DNA of 42,782 bases from Planctomycetota bacterium (GTDB lineage Bacteria; Planctomycetota; UBA1135; UBA2386), in the NCBI GenBank assembly GCA_016793265.1, contig JAEUHT010000053.1:1-42782 (forward strand), given 5' to 3'. Within the stretch, counting starts at the first letter, position 1; the number at the start of each line of letters is the position of its first letter. This document shows positions 36,199 through 42,782 of this stretch, piece after piece. The notes below the pieces were generated by a model, which saw only the letters and a list, made by a program, of their open reading frames with translations, had not been told where the DNA came from and did no database searches. A program made the translations under genes and the position numbers.

Positions 36199-37384
36199 CC
36201 TTGGCCGCGGCCTTGGCCGCCTTCGCCGCCGCCTTGGCCGCCGCTGCGTGCTCTCGCTGTCGCTGCCGCTCCCGCTCGGCGTTGGCCTTCGCCGCGCGCT
36301 GGAAGTCGCGGCCTTTGTCGACGCCGGCGTTGTTGTCGTAGAAGGCGCGCCCGTAGTCGACGAAGCGCTCCATGTCGAACGCGGCGAACTGCGAGAACGG
36401 CTGCGCCTGCATACGTTCGTGCACCAGCTGCACGATCGGCTTGATCTGCATCGGTGACGTGCCCACCACCGTGTCGCGGCTCTCGCTGCGCGCACGCTCG
36501 AACTCGGCCTGGCGGTCGAAGTCCTGCCACCGGCTGCGCGGCAGCGAGTCGTCGAGGTATCGCCTCAGGAACACCCGGTGCAGCGCCGCGAACAGGTCGC
36601 GCTTCTGCGTCGCCGTCATCGCCGCGTCCGCGTGCAGCTTCTGCACGTCGAGCGCCAGCTGCAGCTCGTTGATCAGGTCCTGCGGATGCCAGAAGCCGGG
36701 CAGCACGTGCAGCACGGTGCCGTCGGCGTCGAGCACGACCATCTGCACGTTGCGACCGCCGGCGCCGTTGGTGGTGCCGACCGCACACTGGTCGGGCCGG
36801 TAGCCGTGCGACAGGCCGACGTGGCCGTCCTTCTCGATGTCGCGGAAGCCGACGACGAAGCGGTCGGCGAGCAGGTCCATCACGTCTTCATTCGGCAGGG
36901 TCACGCCCCGCAGGCTCTGCAGAGCGCTTCAAGCGAAGCCGTCGAGGTCGCCGAGCGCCTGCAGCCACAACACCGGCTTGCCGGTCGCCGCCGCCTTCGC
37001 CAGCGCGACGTCGAGCTTCTTCTCCCACTGCAGGGCGGCGACCTTCTTGACCGCCCGCTTGAGGTCCTTGCCGGCGAGCTTGCGGCCCGCGGTCGCCGGA
37101 TCCGGCGGCGCCGGCATCGGCCCCATCTGCGGCGCCGCCCCACCGTTCTGGCCTGGCACCGGCTGGCCGGAAGGGTCGAGCAGCGGCTGGTTGCCGAGCG
37201 CGGGGTGGCGCGTCGGCGGCGGCGTCACCGGCATGCCCAGGCGCACGCCGCCAGCAGAGGGCGCGGGCGCGGCCGGCGCCGCGGGGAACGTGGGCGCACC
37301 GCCACCGCGGAACTGGGCCGCGAGCGGCGCCGCCAGCGTGAGCACACCAGTGACGAACACGACGGGCAGGCAGGATCGTGTCAT
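36185..37384 (-). CDS. Secreted thioredoxin-fold protein interrupted by in-frame UGA: candidate selenoprotein
   Basis: One frame of 400 codons from ATG 37384 to the stop at 36185 contains a single internal TGA (codon 152, 36931-36929). A strong ribosome site AAGGAG precedes the ATG by 7 bp. Order: signal peptide (1-24), Pro/Gly-rich linker (25-100), then a thioredoxin-like domain with TGKPVLWLQALGDLDGFA, the UGA, SALQSLRGVTLP and MDLLADRFVVGFRDI, then QMVVLDADGTVLHVLPGF and a helical Ala/Lys-rich tail. In thioredoxin-like proteins the nucleophilic cysteine of WCxxC lies ten residues before the Thr of the T-L-x-(D/N)-x-x-V motif; the UGA is exactly there, and the second cysteine is replaced by Leu. 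A hairpin suited to a bacterial SECIS follows. Selenocysteine insertion is thus the likeliest reading; a nonsense mutation is the alternative. Routine annotation would split it at 36904 (GTG) and 36929. Confidence 0.7.
36895..36911 (-). promoter_or_regulatory. SECIS-like hairpin downstream of the in-frame UGA
   Basis: Counting from the base after UGA, positions 18-34 of the mRNA form a 6-bp stem GCGGGG / CCCUGC with one G-U pair and the 5-base loop CGUGA, which has G at loop position 2 and a GU pair of bases as in the E. coli fdhF loop. The distance from UGA to the loop G (25 bases) is within the range accepted for bacterial SECIS elements. A competing 11-bp stem (positions 2-12 with 16-26, loop AGC, minus strand 36927-36903) starts one base after the UGA. 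Which one forms cannot be told by eye. Confidence 0.5.
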
Positions 37385-37509
37385 GAGGGGTCTCCTTGGC
37401 GCCTGGGACCGACGCCGGGCCCTTCGACCCAGGCCGCCGCCGCCGCGTAAGCGGGAAAGTTACCGCCGCCCGAACCCGCCGTCCGACCCGCGCGGCAAAC
37501 TACCGGGCC

Positions 37510-38415
37510 ATGCGCTCCCTAGTGCTCGCCCTCGTGACGGCCCTCGGCGCCGTCGTCCCGGCCCAACAACTGGCCCTCGCCGTCAACGACAACCCGTCGT
37601 ACGGCGGCTATGCCGTCGGCTGGCCCGCCAGCGTGCTCGCCTTCCGCTTCACGGCCACCACGCCCGTGCTCGTCGCCGCCCAGGTGTTCACCGGCAACCA
37701 GACACCGGCCGCCCACACGGTCGAGATCCGCACGCGCAATGCGACCACCGGTCTGCCCGACCAGCTCGTCGGCCAGGCCGGCACCTGGACCACGACGCAT
37801 GCACGTTGCTGGCAAGGCGCCGAGTTCACGGTCCCCGCGGTGCTGACGGTCGGCGTCGACTACTTCCTGGTCTGGCGCGTCACCGGCATGTTCCACCAGC
37901 ACTCGGTCAGCGCCGACACCGAACCATCGAACGTGCCGGTCGAGGTGCGCGTCAGCGACGGTTCGACCTGGCACGCCCAGGCGACGCTGCCGGCGAAGTT
38001 CCGGCTGTTCGCGCCGTACCAGACGGGCACCACCAACAGCTACGGCACCGGCAAGAACGGTCAGTACGGCGAACCCACGATCGGCCTGCAAGGCTGGCCG
38101 TCGCTGGCCAGCCCGGTCGACATCTGGCTCGACAACGCCGCGCGCAACGCCATCGCCGTGCTCGTGCTCGGCGCGCCGATCCCCAGCGGCGTCGGCATCG
38201 GCTTCGCCGACCTGTGGGTGACGCCCGACCTGCTGCTGGCCTTCGTCACCAAGACGCATACGAGCCCGCTGGTCGGCGGCTTCGACTTCACGCTGCAGGT
38301 GCCGAACCAGCCGAGCGCGATCGGCATCAACCTCGCGTTCCAGTGGGGTGTGTTCGACGCCCTGGCGCTGGACGGCTTCAGCCACACCAGCGCCGTCAGC
38401 TTCGTGCTGAACTGA
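37510..38415 (+). CDS. Secreted beta-rich protein of unknown function
   Basis: 301 aa. A signal peptide (MRSLVLALVTALGAVVPAQQ) precedes an all-beta looking body rich in Thr, Gly and aromatic residues, with phrases such as FRFTATTPVLVAAQVFTG, TVGVDYFLVWRVTG and FDFTLQVPNQPSAIGINLAFQWG. The last motif, about natural-looking QxPN-x-S-x-x-x-G-x-x-x-x-x-Q, recurs in secreted proteins from some planctomycete lineages, in my recollection. No catalytic site or anchor is apparent. The ATG at 37510 is chosen because the signal peptide starts there; the open frame upstream is not protein-like. It is divergent from the thioredoxin-like gene, with 125 bp between, and the TACCGG box 3 bp before the ATG may be a -10-like site. 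Confidence 0.75.
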   Translation: MRSLVLALVTALGAVVPAQQLALAVNDNPSYGGYAVGWPASVLAFRFTATTPVLVAAQVFTGNQTPAAHTVEIRTRNATTGLPDQLVGQAGTWTTTHARCWQGAEFTVPAVLTVGVDYFLVWRVTGMFHQHSVSADTEPSNVPVEVRVSDGSTWHAQATLPAKFRLFAPYQTGTTNSYGTGKNGQYGEPTIGLQGWPSLASPVDIWLDNAARNAIAVLVLGAPIPSGVGIGFADLWVTPDLLLAFVTKTHTSPLVGGFDFTLQVPNQPSAIGINLAFQWGVFDALALDGFSHTSAVSFVLN

Positions 38416-38431
38416 CGCGGCGGCACCGGCG

Positions 38432-38641
38432 TCAGCCGAGCAGCAGTTCGAGGTCGGCGCGCGTCAGGTCCTGCAGCAGGGACCGTTCGTTGCCGAGGAT
38501 CGCGTCGCTGAGCGCCTTCTTCTGCGCCTGCAGTTCGAGCACGCGCTCCTCGACCGTGCCGCGGCACACCAGCCGGTAGGCGTTGACGACACGCTTCTGG
38601 CCGATGCGGTGCGCGCGGTCGATCGCCTGCATCTCGACGGC
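38432..38641 (-). pseudogene. C-terminal remnant of a SNF2/DEAD-like helicase
   Basis: About 69 codons encode [18 protein letters not shown], the helicase motif VI of SNF2-family ATPases, then [20 protein letters not shown] and a C-terminus [12 protein letters not shown], ending in a proper TGA at 38432. In intact family members DPWWNP precedes AVEMQ; here the similarity ends abruptly at about 38641 and the upstream sequence is non-coding and unrelated. Motifs I-V and most of the about 1000-residue protein are absent from the window. The fragment is in frame and undamaged, so the truncation looks recent, by deletion or insertion. Confidence 0.85.
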
Positions 38642-38844
38642 GCGTGTTCGACCTCGGCGGCTCGTCGGCAGCAGAGCCCCAAACCACGGCCGAAGGAAGC
38701 AGGTGCTGGCCGGATCGCCAGCAGCCGCCCGCGTGCCGGCGAAGCGCAACGGCGGCCCCCCGTTCGCTCTCGCCCAGGGCCCGGCACACGTTGGCGACGG
38801 CGCGCCCGCGCACACCGCGTGCGGTCCTGCCGCCGCGCCCCGGC
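38642..38844. other. Non-coding stretch abutting the helicase remnant
   Basis: About 200 bp with no convincing gene on either strand. It contains a perfect 7-bp inverted repeat TGCTGGC-CGGATC-GCCAGCA (38704-38723). Frames through it give low-complexity Arg/Pro/Ala peptides. It replaces the sequence that should encode the rest of the helicase, so it could be part of an inserted repeat element or simply the flank of a deletion. Confidence 0.4.
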
Positions 38845-38850
38845 TAGCAT
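38845..38850 (+). promoter_or_regulatory. Candidate -10 element of the C1-type peptidase gene
   Basis: TAGCAT at 38845-38850, 12 bp before the ATG at 38863, within TAGCATGCGCGCCC, identical to the sequence before the kinase gene. There is no convincing -35 box and no Shine-Dalgarno site. Confidence 0.35.
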
Positions 38851-38862
38851 GCGCGCCCACCG

Positions 38863-40008
38863 ATGCAACCGACCCGCCGCCGCCCCTTCCTGCCGCTCCT
38901 GCTGGCCACGCTGACCGCGCCGATCACAGCCCAGGGCTTCACGTTCACGCCGGTCACCACGCTGGCGACGACGCCGGTGCGCGACCAGGCGCGCTCCGGC
39001 ACCTGCTGGTGCTTTGCCACCACCTCGTTCCTCGAATCGGAGCTCCTGCGCCTGGGCAAGGGCAGCGTCGACCTGTCGGAGATGTTCACGGTGCGGCAGA
39101 CCTACCCGCGCAAGGCCGACCGCTACGTGCGCATGCACGGCCAGGCGACGCTCGGCCCCGGCGGCATCGCCCAGGACATGCTGGTGGCATTCCGCGACTT
39201 CGGCGCCGTGCCCGAGAGCGTCTACTCCGGCCGCCTCGGCGAGCAGGCGCGCCACGACCACGACGAGCTCGACGCGGTGCTGAAGGGCATGCTCGACGTC
39301 ATCGTCAAGAAGCCGGGCCAGGTGCTGAGCCCGCGCTGGCCGCTGGCCGTGGCCGGCGTGCTCGACGCCTACCTCGGCGCGCCGCCGGCGACGTTCGACC
39401 ATCAGGGCCGCGAGTACACGCCGCGCAGCTTCGCCGATTCGCTCGGCATCGACCCCACCGCCTACGTCTGCTTCACCTCGTTCACGCACCAGCCGTTCGA
39501 CCAGCAGGTGCCGATCGAAGTACCCGACAACTGGGCCGGGCACACGGCGTGGAACCTGCCGCTCGACGAGCTGCTGGGCGTGCTCGAACAAGCGCTCGCG
39601 AACGGCTTCACGGTCGCCTGGGACGGCGACGTCAGCGAGCGCGGCTTCCGCGAAGGCGACGGCGTGGCGGTGCTGCCGAAGCAACCGTGGGAAGAACGCA
39701 GCCGCGAGCAGCGGGACGCCTTCGCACGCGCGCCCGAGCCGGAGCTCTTGGTGACGCCGGAGCTGCGGCAGCGCCTGTTCGACGCCTACGAGACCACCGA
39801 CGACCACCTGATGCACATCGTCGGCACCGCGCACGACCAGGAAGGCACGCTCTACTTCACCACCAAGAACTCCCACGGCACGCGCGGCAGCAAGGCCGCC
39901 GGCTACGTGCAGATGTCGACCGCCTACGTGCGCGCCAAGACCGTCTCGATCCTGCTGCACCGCGACGGCGTGCCGGCGGCGACGGGCAAGCGGCTCGGGC
40001 TGCGGTGA
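38863..40008 (+). CDS. Secreted C1-family cysteine peptidase (bleomycin hydrolase/PepC-like)
   Basis: 381 aa. After a signal peptide (1-23, ending TAPITAQ) the papain-type active site appears early: Q42 in [10 protein letters not shown], nucleophile C48 in [15 protein letters not shown], then histidine in DDHLMHIVG (about 318-326) and asparagine in TTKNSHG (about 339-345). The order and the absence of a propeptide fit the C1B aminopeptidase branch (bleomycin hydrolase, PepC), which are usually cytoplasmic hexamers of about 450 aa; export is unusual. [30 protein letters not shown] is also typical of C1B. Catalytic residues are complete. The start has a TAGCAT box 12 bp upstream. The arylamine N-acetyltransferase gene begins at or just past its stop. 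Confidence 0.88.
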   Translation: MQPTRRRPFLPLLLATLTAPITAQGFTFTPVTTLATTPVRDQARSGTCWCFATTSFLESELLRLGKGSVDLSEMFTVRQTYPRKADRYVRMHGQATLGPGGIAQDMLVAFRDFGAVPESVYSGRLGEQARHDHDELDAVLKGMLDVIVKKPGQVLSPRWPLAVAGVLDAYLGAPPATFDHQGREYTPRSFADSLGIDPTAYVCFTSFTHQPFDQQVPIEVPDNWAGHTAWNLPLDELLGVLEQALANGFTVAWDGDVSERGFREGDGVAVLPKQPWEERSREQRDAFARAPEPELLVTPELRQRLFDAYETTDDHLMHIVGTAHDQEGTLYFTTKNSHGTRGSKAAGYVQMSTAYVRAKTVSILLHRDGVPAATGKRLGLR

Positions 40009-40019
40009 ACGGCGCGGCG

Positions 40020-40859
40020 ATGACGTTCACCCCCGACCTCGATGCCTACTGCCGACGCCTGGGCATCGAATGCCCACGCGCGCCGACGTTCGACGGATTG
40101 GGCCGCCTGCTGACCGCTCACGTGCAGAGCATCCCGTTCGAGAACCTCGACGTGCTGCTCGGTCGTGGCATCGACCTCGCCCCGGAGGCGATCGAACGCA
40201 AGCTCGTGTTCGCCCGCCGCGGCGGCTACTGCTTCGAGCAGAACACGCACCTGCTGCACGTGCTGCGGGCGCTCGGCTACGACGCCGCGCCGCTGTCGGC
40301 ACGCGTGCGGCTGCAGCGACCGCGCGAGTTCGTGCCGGCCCGAACGCACATGGCCGTGATGGTGCAGCTCGACGGCCGCCGCTGGTTGTGTGACGTCGGC
40401 GTCGGTGGCTACTCGCCGAGCACCCCACTCGACCTCGATCTCGACGGGGCGCAGGCGACGCGGCACGAACCGCGGCGCATCGTGCGCGAAGGTGAGTGGG
40501 GTCCCGGCGACCGCCGCACGCCGGCGGCGCGGGCCTTCCAGCAGATGCTGATCGCCGGCGAATGGCAGGATGTCTACGAGTTCACGCTCGAGGCGATGCC
40601 GGAGATCGACCGCGAGGTCGCCAACTGGTTCACCAGCACGCACCCACGTTCCCACTTCCGCGAGCTGCTGATGGTGGCTCGCGCGACGACGCACGGCCGG
40701 CTGACCCTGCGCAACCGCGAGTTCACCGAACGCGACGGCGACCGCGCGACGACGCGCGTGCTGGCCGACCCCGACGAACTGCTCGCCGTGCTGGCCACGC
40801 GCTTCGACCTGCACTTCCCGGCCGGCACACGCTTCCCGTGCCCGGGGCTGGCCTGGTGA
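40020..40859 (+). CDS. Arylamine N-acetyltransferase
   Basis: 279 aa acetyl-CoA-dependent enzyme with the NAT triad C71 (RRGGYCFEQN), H110 (ARTHMAVMV) and D125 (LCDVGVGG). The N-terminal PFENLDVLLGRGIDL and the C-terminal TSTHPRSHFRE blocks match bacterial NATs, which average about 275 aa. They acetylate arylamines and hydrazines or act in secondary metabolism; the natural substrate here is unknown. Start: ATG at 40020; an in-frame GTG at 40005 overlaps the peptidase stop and could couple translation. It lies directly behind the C1-type peptidase gene and is probably co-transcribed. Confidence 0.94.
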   Translation: MTFTPDLDAYCRRLGIECPRAPTFDGLGRLLTAHVQSIPFENLDVLLGRGIDLAPEAIERKLVFARRGGYCFEQNTHLLHVLRALGYDAAPLSARVRLQRPREFVPARTHMAVMVQLDGRRWLCDVGVGGYSPSTPLDLDLDGAQATRHEPRRIVREGEWGPGDRRTPAARAFQQMLIAGEWQDVYEFTLEAMPEIDREVANWFTSTHPRSHFRELLMVARATTHGRLTLRNREFTERDGDRATTRVLADPDELLAVLATRFDLHFPAGTRFPCPGLAW

Positions 40860-40904
40860 GCTGCGGCGGGCGCACGCGAGCCGGAGCATCCGCCGCCGCC
40901 GAGC

Positions 40905-41102
40905 TCACGGCAGCGGCTCCTTGACCTTCTGCACGAACCGCCACGCCGCGTAGCCGAGGCCGGCGAAGAACAGCATCGGCAGCAGGATGCGGCCGAGTCC
41001 GCGCAGCCACAGCAGCACCGCCAGCGCGACGACGATGCAGCCGAGGAACCATCCCGACGCCAGCCGCTGCGAGGGCACCACCGGCGGCCGCGCCGCGCTC
41101 AC
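40905..41102 (-). CDS. 65-aa membrane protein, coupled to the DUF4262 gene
   Basis: Starting at the GTG at 41102 this encodes 65 residues: a short polar N-terminus (SAARPPVVPSQRLAS), two adjacent membrane helices (GWFLGCIVVALAVLLWL and RILLPMLFFAGLGYAAW) and a basic tail (RFVQKVKEPLP). The GTG overlaps the stop of the upstream gene as GTGA, a typical coupling arrangement, which decides the start over the longer open frame upstream. Function unknown. Confidence 0.6.
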   Translation of the reverse strand: MSAARPPVVPSQRLASGWFLGCIVVALAVLLWLRGLGRILLPMLFFAGLGYAAWRFVQKVKEPLP

Positions 41103-41572
41103 GACGACTTCCGGCCCAGCACCGGCTGCGACTCGGCGAAGCCCTGGCGCACGCCGGGCTCCCACGGCCAGCGGCCCTGCTTGTCGGGCCACACCAGCTG
41201 CACACACGGGAAGTCGTCGCCTTCGTAGGCCCACTGCGCCTGGCCCAAGAACAGCGTGTGGTCGACCTTCGGCACCGCGACGAAGCGCACCGGGTAGCTG
41301 ACCAAGAGCCCTTCGTGGCGTTCGCCGTCGCGGAACTTCTTGTCCTCGCTGGCCTCGTCGGCGATGGCGTCGAACAGCTCCTCGGCCACCTGCTCGGGCA
41401 GGCCGAACACGATCACCTCGGGCTGTTCGAAGCTGTACCAGAGGCCGACCGTGTAGGAGAACCCCGGCTTGCCGTCTTCACCCTCGACGTGCACGACGTG
41501 CACGCCGGTCTCGTCGATGTCGGACAACACCTTCAGCTCGGCCGGCGTCATGCCCTCGCTGCTCGTTCGCAT
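41099..41572 (-). CDS. DUF4262 domain-containing protein
   Basis: 157 aa soluble protein. The DUF4262 pattern is clear: TGVHVVHVEGEDGKPGFSYT, VGLWYSFEQPEVIVFGLP, a helix with AEELFDAIADEA, then FVAVPKVDHTLFLGQAQWAY and PCVQLVWPDKQGRWPWEPG. The molecular role of the domain is not established. ATG 41572 is used; ATG 41551 (MTPAELKV) is an alternative. No signal peptide. The gene is followed by a coupled 65-aa membrane protein and preceded by 54 bp and the acid phosphatase gene on the same strand. Confidence 0.9.
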   Translation of the reverse strand: MRTSSEGMTPAELKVLSDIDETGVHVVHVEGEDGKPGFSYTVGLWYSFEQPEVIVFGLPEQVAEELFDAIADEASEDKKFRDGERHEGLLVSYPVRFVAVPKVDHTLFLGQAQWAYEGDDFPCVQLVWPDKQGRWPWEPGVRQGFAESQPVLGRKSS

Positions 41573-41626
41573 CGGCGCACTGTGCCCGGCCGGCCGGCGC
41601 GCTGCAATCGCGGGGCGCCGTCGGCG

Positions 41627-42496
41627 TCAGCGAACCGGCACGAACGCGCGCTCGCCGGCGAAGCGCGCCAGCCGCTGCCGGTGCGTCGCCGCCGCGTCGG
41701 CGCCTTCGTAGAGCCGCGCCCAACTGCCGTAGGCCGGGTTGGGCAGCAGGATCCACGTCGTGCCCCACTGCTGCGCGTGCTCGGCGACGAATTGGTTGCG
41801 GGTGGCGAGCGCCGTGGCCAGCGCATGGCTCGGGTCGACCTTCGGCACGCGCACGAAGTCGCCGAGGTCGTCACCGAGCAGCAGCACGACACGGTGCGTC
41901 TTGGCCACCTGGTCGCGGCGCGCCTGCTTGTCGCCCGACTGCCCGTTCGCCAACAGCAACAGCCGGTGCGGTTCGTCGGCGAGGCGCGCATCGACCGCGG
42001 CCAGCGCCGCCAACGTCGCCGCCGCGTGCTCGGGGGTCGCGCGATTGCTGACGTAGAAGACGTCGGCGACCGCGGTCGCGTGCCGCAGGAAGTCCGCCGC
42101 GCCGGGAAGCAGCGTCGCCCGCCCGCTTTGCACCCACGCCGTCCAGCCGCCGCCGCCGAACTCGACGCCGTCGCGCACCAGGTGCTCCTGGTAGGCGAGG
42201 TTGTCGAGCAGCGTCTCGTCGAGGTCGGTGATGACCGCGGGACGGGCACCGGACGGCGCGACGTTCGGCAACGCGGCGAGCGAAGCGTCGGCGATCGCCA
42301 GGTCGAGCGCGCGCGCCGCCACGGCGAACGCTTGCCGGCAGCAGGCGGCGTACTCGGCGCTCTCGCGCATCCACGACACCGCGAACAGCTTGTCGTGCGA
42401 ATGCGGGTCCCGCGGCTCGCCGAACGCGTTCGGCGTCGGCGGCGTCTGACACGCCGCCAACACCAACCAGGGCAGCAAGGGCAGCAGCTTCGTCAT
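41627..42496 (-). CDS. HAD-superfamily acid phosphatase lipoprotein (class C / e(P4)-like)
   Basis: 289 aa. A lipoprotein signal with lipobox LVLAAC (C16 as lipidated residue) anchors it to a membrane. The class C/B acid-phosphatase DDDD signature is present: DLDETLLDN (D91 nucleophile, D93) and, later, LLLGDDLGDF. SHDKLFAVSWMRESAEYAACCRQAF near the N-terminus matches the e(P4) family, in which Haemophilus e(P4) is an outer-membrane 5'-nucleotidase used for NAD or phosphate scavenging. The gene follows the carboxylase subunit by 22 bp on the same strand, but the roles are unrelated. Substrate is inferred only. Confidence 0.92.
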   Translation of the reverse strand: MTKLLPLLPWLVLAACQTPPTPNAFGEPRDPHSHDKLFAVSWMRESAEYAACCRQAFAVAARALDLAIADASLAALPNVAPSGARPAVITDLDETLLDNLAYQEHLVRDGVEFGGGGWTAWVQSGRATLLPGAADFLRHATAVADVFYVSNRATPEHAAATLAALAAVDARLADEPHRLLLLANGQSGDKQARRDQVAKTHRVVLLLGDDLGDFVRVPKVDPSHALATALATRNQFVAEHAQQWGTTWILLPNPAYGSWARLYEGADAAATHRQRLARFAGERAFVPVR

Positions 42497-42518
42497 GGGT
42501 GGCCTCGGCGCGCGCCGT

Positions 42519-42782
42519 TCACATGCGGAACACTGGCGCCTTGTAGTCCGGGATCTCGGCGTTGAGCGCCGACGAGAACGCCAGCGCCAGCGCCGCGCGC
42601 GTCTGCCGCGGGTCGACGATGCCGTCGTCCCACAACCGCGCCGTCGCGTAGAGCGGGTGACCCTCGGTCTCGTACTTCTCCAGGATCGGCGCGCGCATCT
42701 TCTGCTCCTCGTCGGCCGACAGCTGCTGCCCCTTCTCCTCGAGCTGGTCCTTCTTGACCTGCACCAGCACGCCGGCCGCCTG
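42519..42782 (-). CDS. Methylcrotonyl-CoA carboxylase carboxyltransferase (beta) subunit, C-terminal end (partial)
   Basis: Only the last 87 residues are in the window; the gene continues past base 42782. The segment GHPLYATARLWDDGIVDPRQ followed by TRAALALAFSSALNAEIPD is the conserved ending of biotin-dependent acyl-CoA carboxylase carboxyltransferases, and the ATARLWDDGIIDP wording is typical of methylcrotonyl-CoA carboxylase (LiuB/MccB) rather than propionyl-CoA carboxylase. It transfers carboxyl groups from biotin to 3-methylcrotonyl-CoA in leucine degradation, giving the substrate of the LiuC-like hydratase encoded at 34433-35215. Confidence 0.88.
   Translation of the reverse strand, partial: QAAGVLVQVKKDQLEEKGQQLSADEEQKMRAPILEKYETEGHPLYATARLWDDGIVDPRQTRAALALAFSSALNAEIPDYKAPVFRM

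Noticed and set aside
36185..36904. Separate 239-aa gene starting with GTG at 36904
   Set aside because: The GTG has no ribosome site, lies inside the conserved thioredoxin segment (in GVTL), and would remove the redox centre. The upstream frame continues in phase through a single UGA.
36914..36925. Perfect 12-bp palindrome GCTCTGCAGAGC as an operator
   Set aside because: It lies within coding sequence just after the UGA and is better explained as part of the local RNA structure and codons.

Overview
The window is a very GC-rich, densely coded chromosomal stretch from what looks like a member of the Planctomycetota. Reasons: a giant GreA (about 726 aa with a long helical N-terminal part, as in the PVC relative Chlamydia), a Ser/Thr kinase with a TPR-rich C-terminal half, a signal peptidase I with a very large insertion, several short secreted proteins without known domains, few strong Shine-Dalgarno sites and several TTG/GTG starts. 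LptB and flagellin indicate a diderm, flagellated cell. I saw no tRNA, rRNA, CRISPR array or transposase. Taxonomy is inference from gene content.

Layout. 1-2100: 3' part of a TerC-family membrane protein, then a class V aminotransferase with a Tat-like leader. 2101-3489: an AAA+/DUF4143 ATPase on the minus strand, sitting between two perfect 61-bp direct copies of the aminotransferase gene end. 3529-6503: a large secreted protein of unknown function, a 42-aa membrane peptide and a single-domain EamA protein. 6667-9450: phosphofructokinase and ALDH7-type aldehyde dehydrogenase. 9481-12728 (minus): secreted FAD-dependent oxidoreductase and MATE exporter. 12983-17262: lepA - signal peptidase I - lptB, tightly packed. 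17470-21683 (minus): flagellin, a PilT-like ATPase, a degenerate PilT paralogue and a small membrane protein. 21939-26280: basic-tailed protein, giant GreA, alpha/beta hydrolase, TPR protein. 26397-31530: MoxR - DUF58 - transglutaminase - S41-like protein, an overlapping operon. 31549-35215 (minus): Ser/Thr kinase and a LiuC-like enoyl-CoA hydratase. 35308-38415: EamA transporter, a thioredoxin-like gene with an in-frame UGA (minus), a secreted protein. 38432-38641: the orphan C-terminal end of a SNF2-type helicase. 38863-42782: C1-type cysteine peptidase, arylamine N-acetyltransferase, then on the minus strand a small membrane protein, a DUF4262 protein, an acid phosphatase lipoprotein and the 3' end of a methylcrotonyl-CoA carboxylase beta subunit.

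How genes fit together. lepA, signal peptidase and lptB serve translation, secretion and envelope export. The MoxR/DUF58/transglutaminase block is a well-known co-operating set. The LiuC-like hydratase and the carboxylase beta subunit belong to leucine/isovalerate breakdown although they lie about 7 kb apart.

Most notable observations: (1) the thioredoxin-fold gene at 36185-37384 (minus) carries an in-frame UGA exactly where the nucleophilic cysteine of a CxxC motif is expected, followed by a SECIS-like hairpin, so it may be an unannotated selenoprotein; (2) the AAA+/DUF4143 gene is bracketed by perfect 61-bp repeats that regenerate the end of the neighbouring gene, suggesting a compact inserted module.
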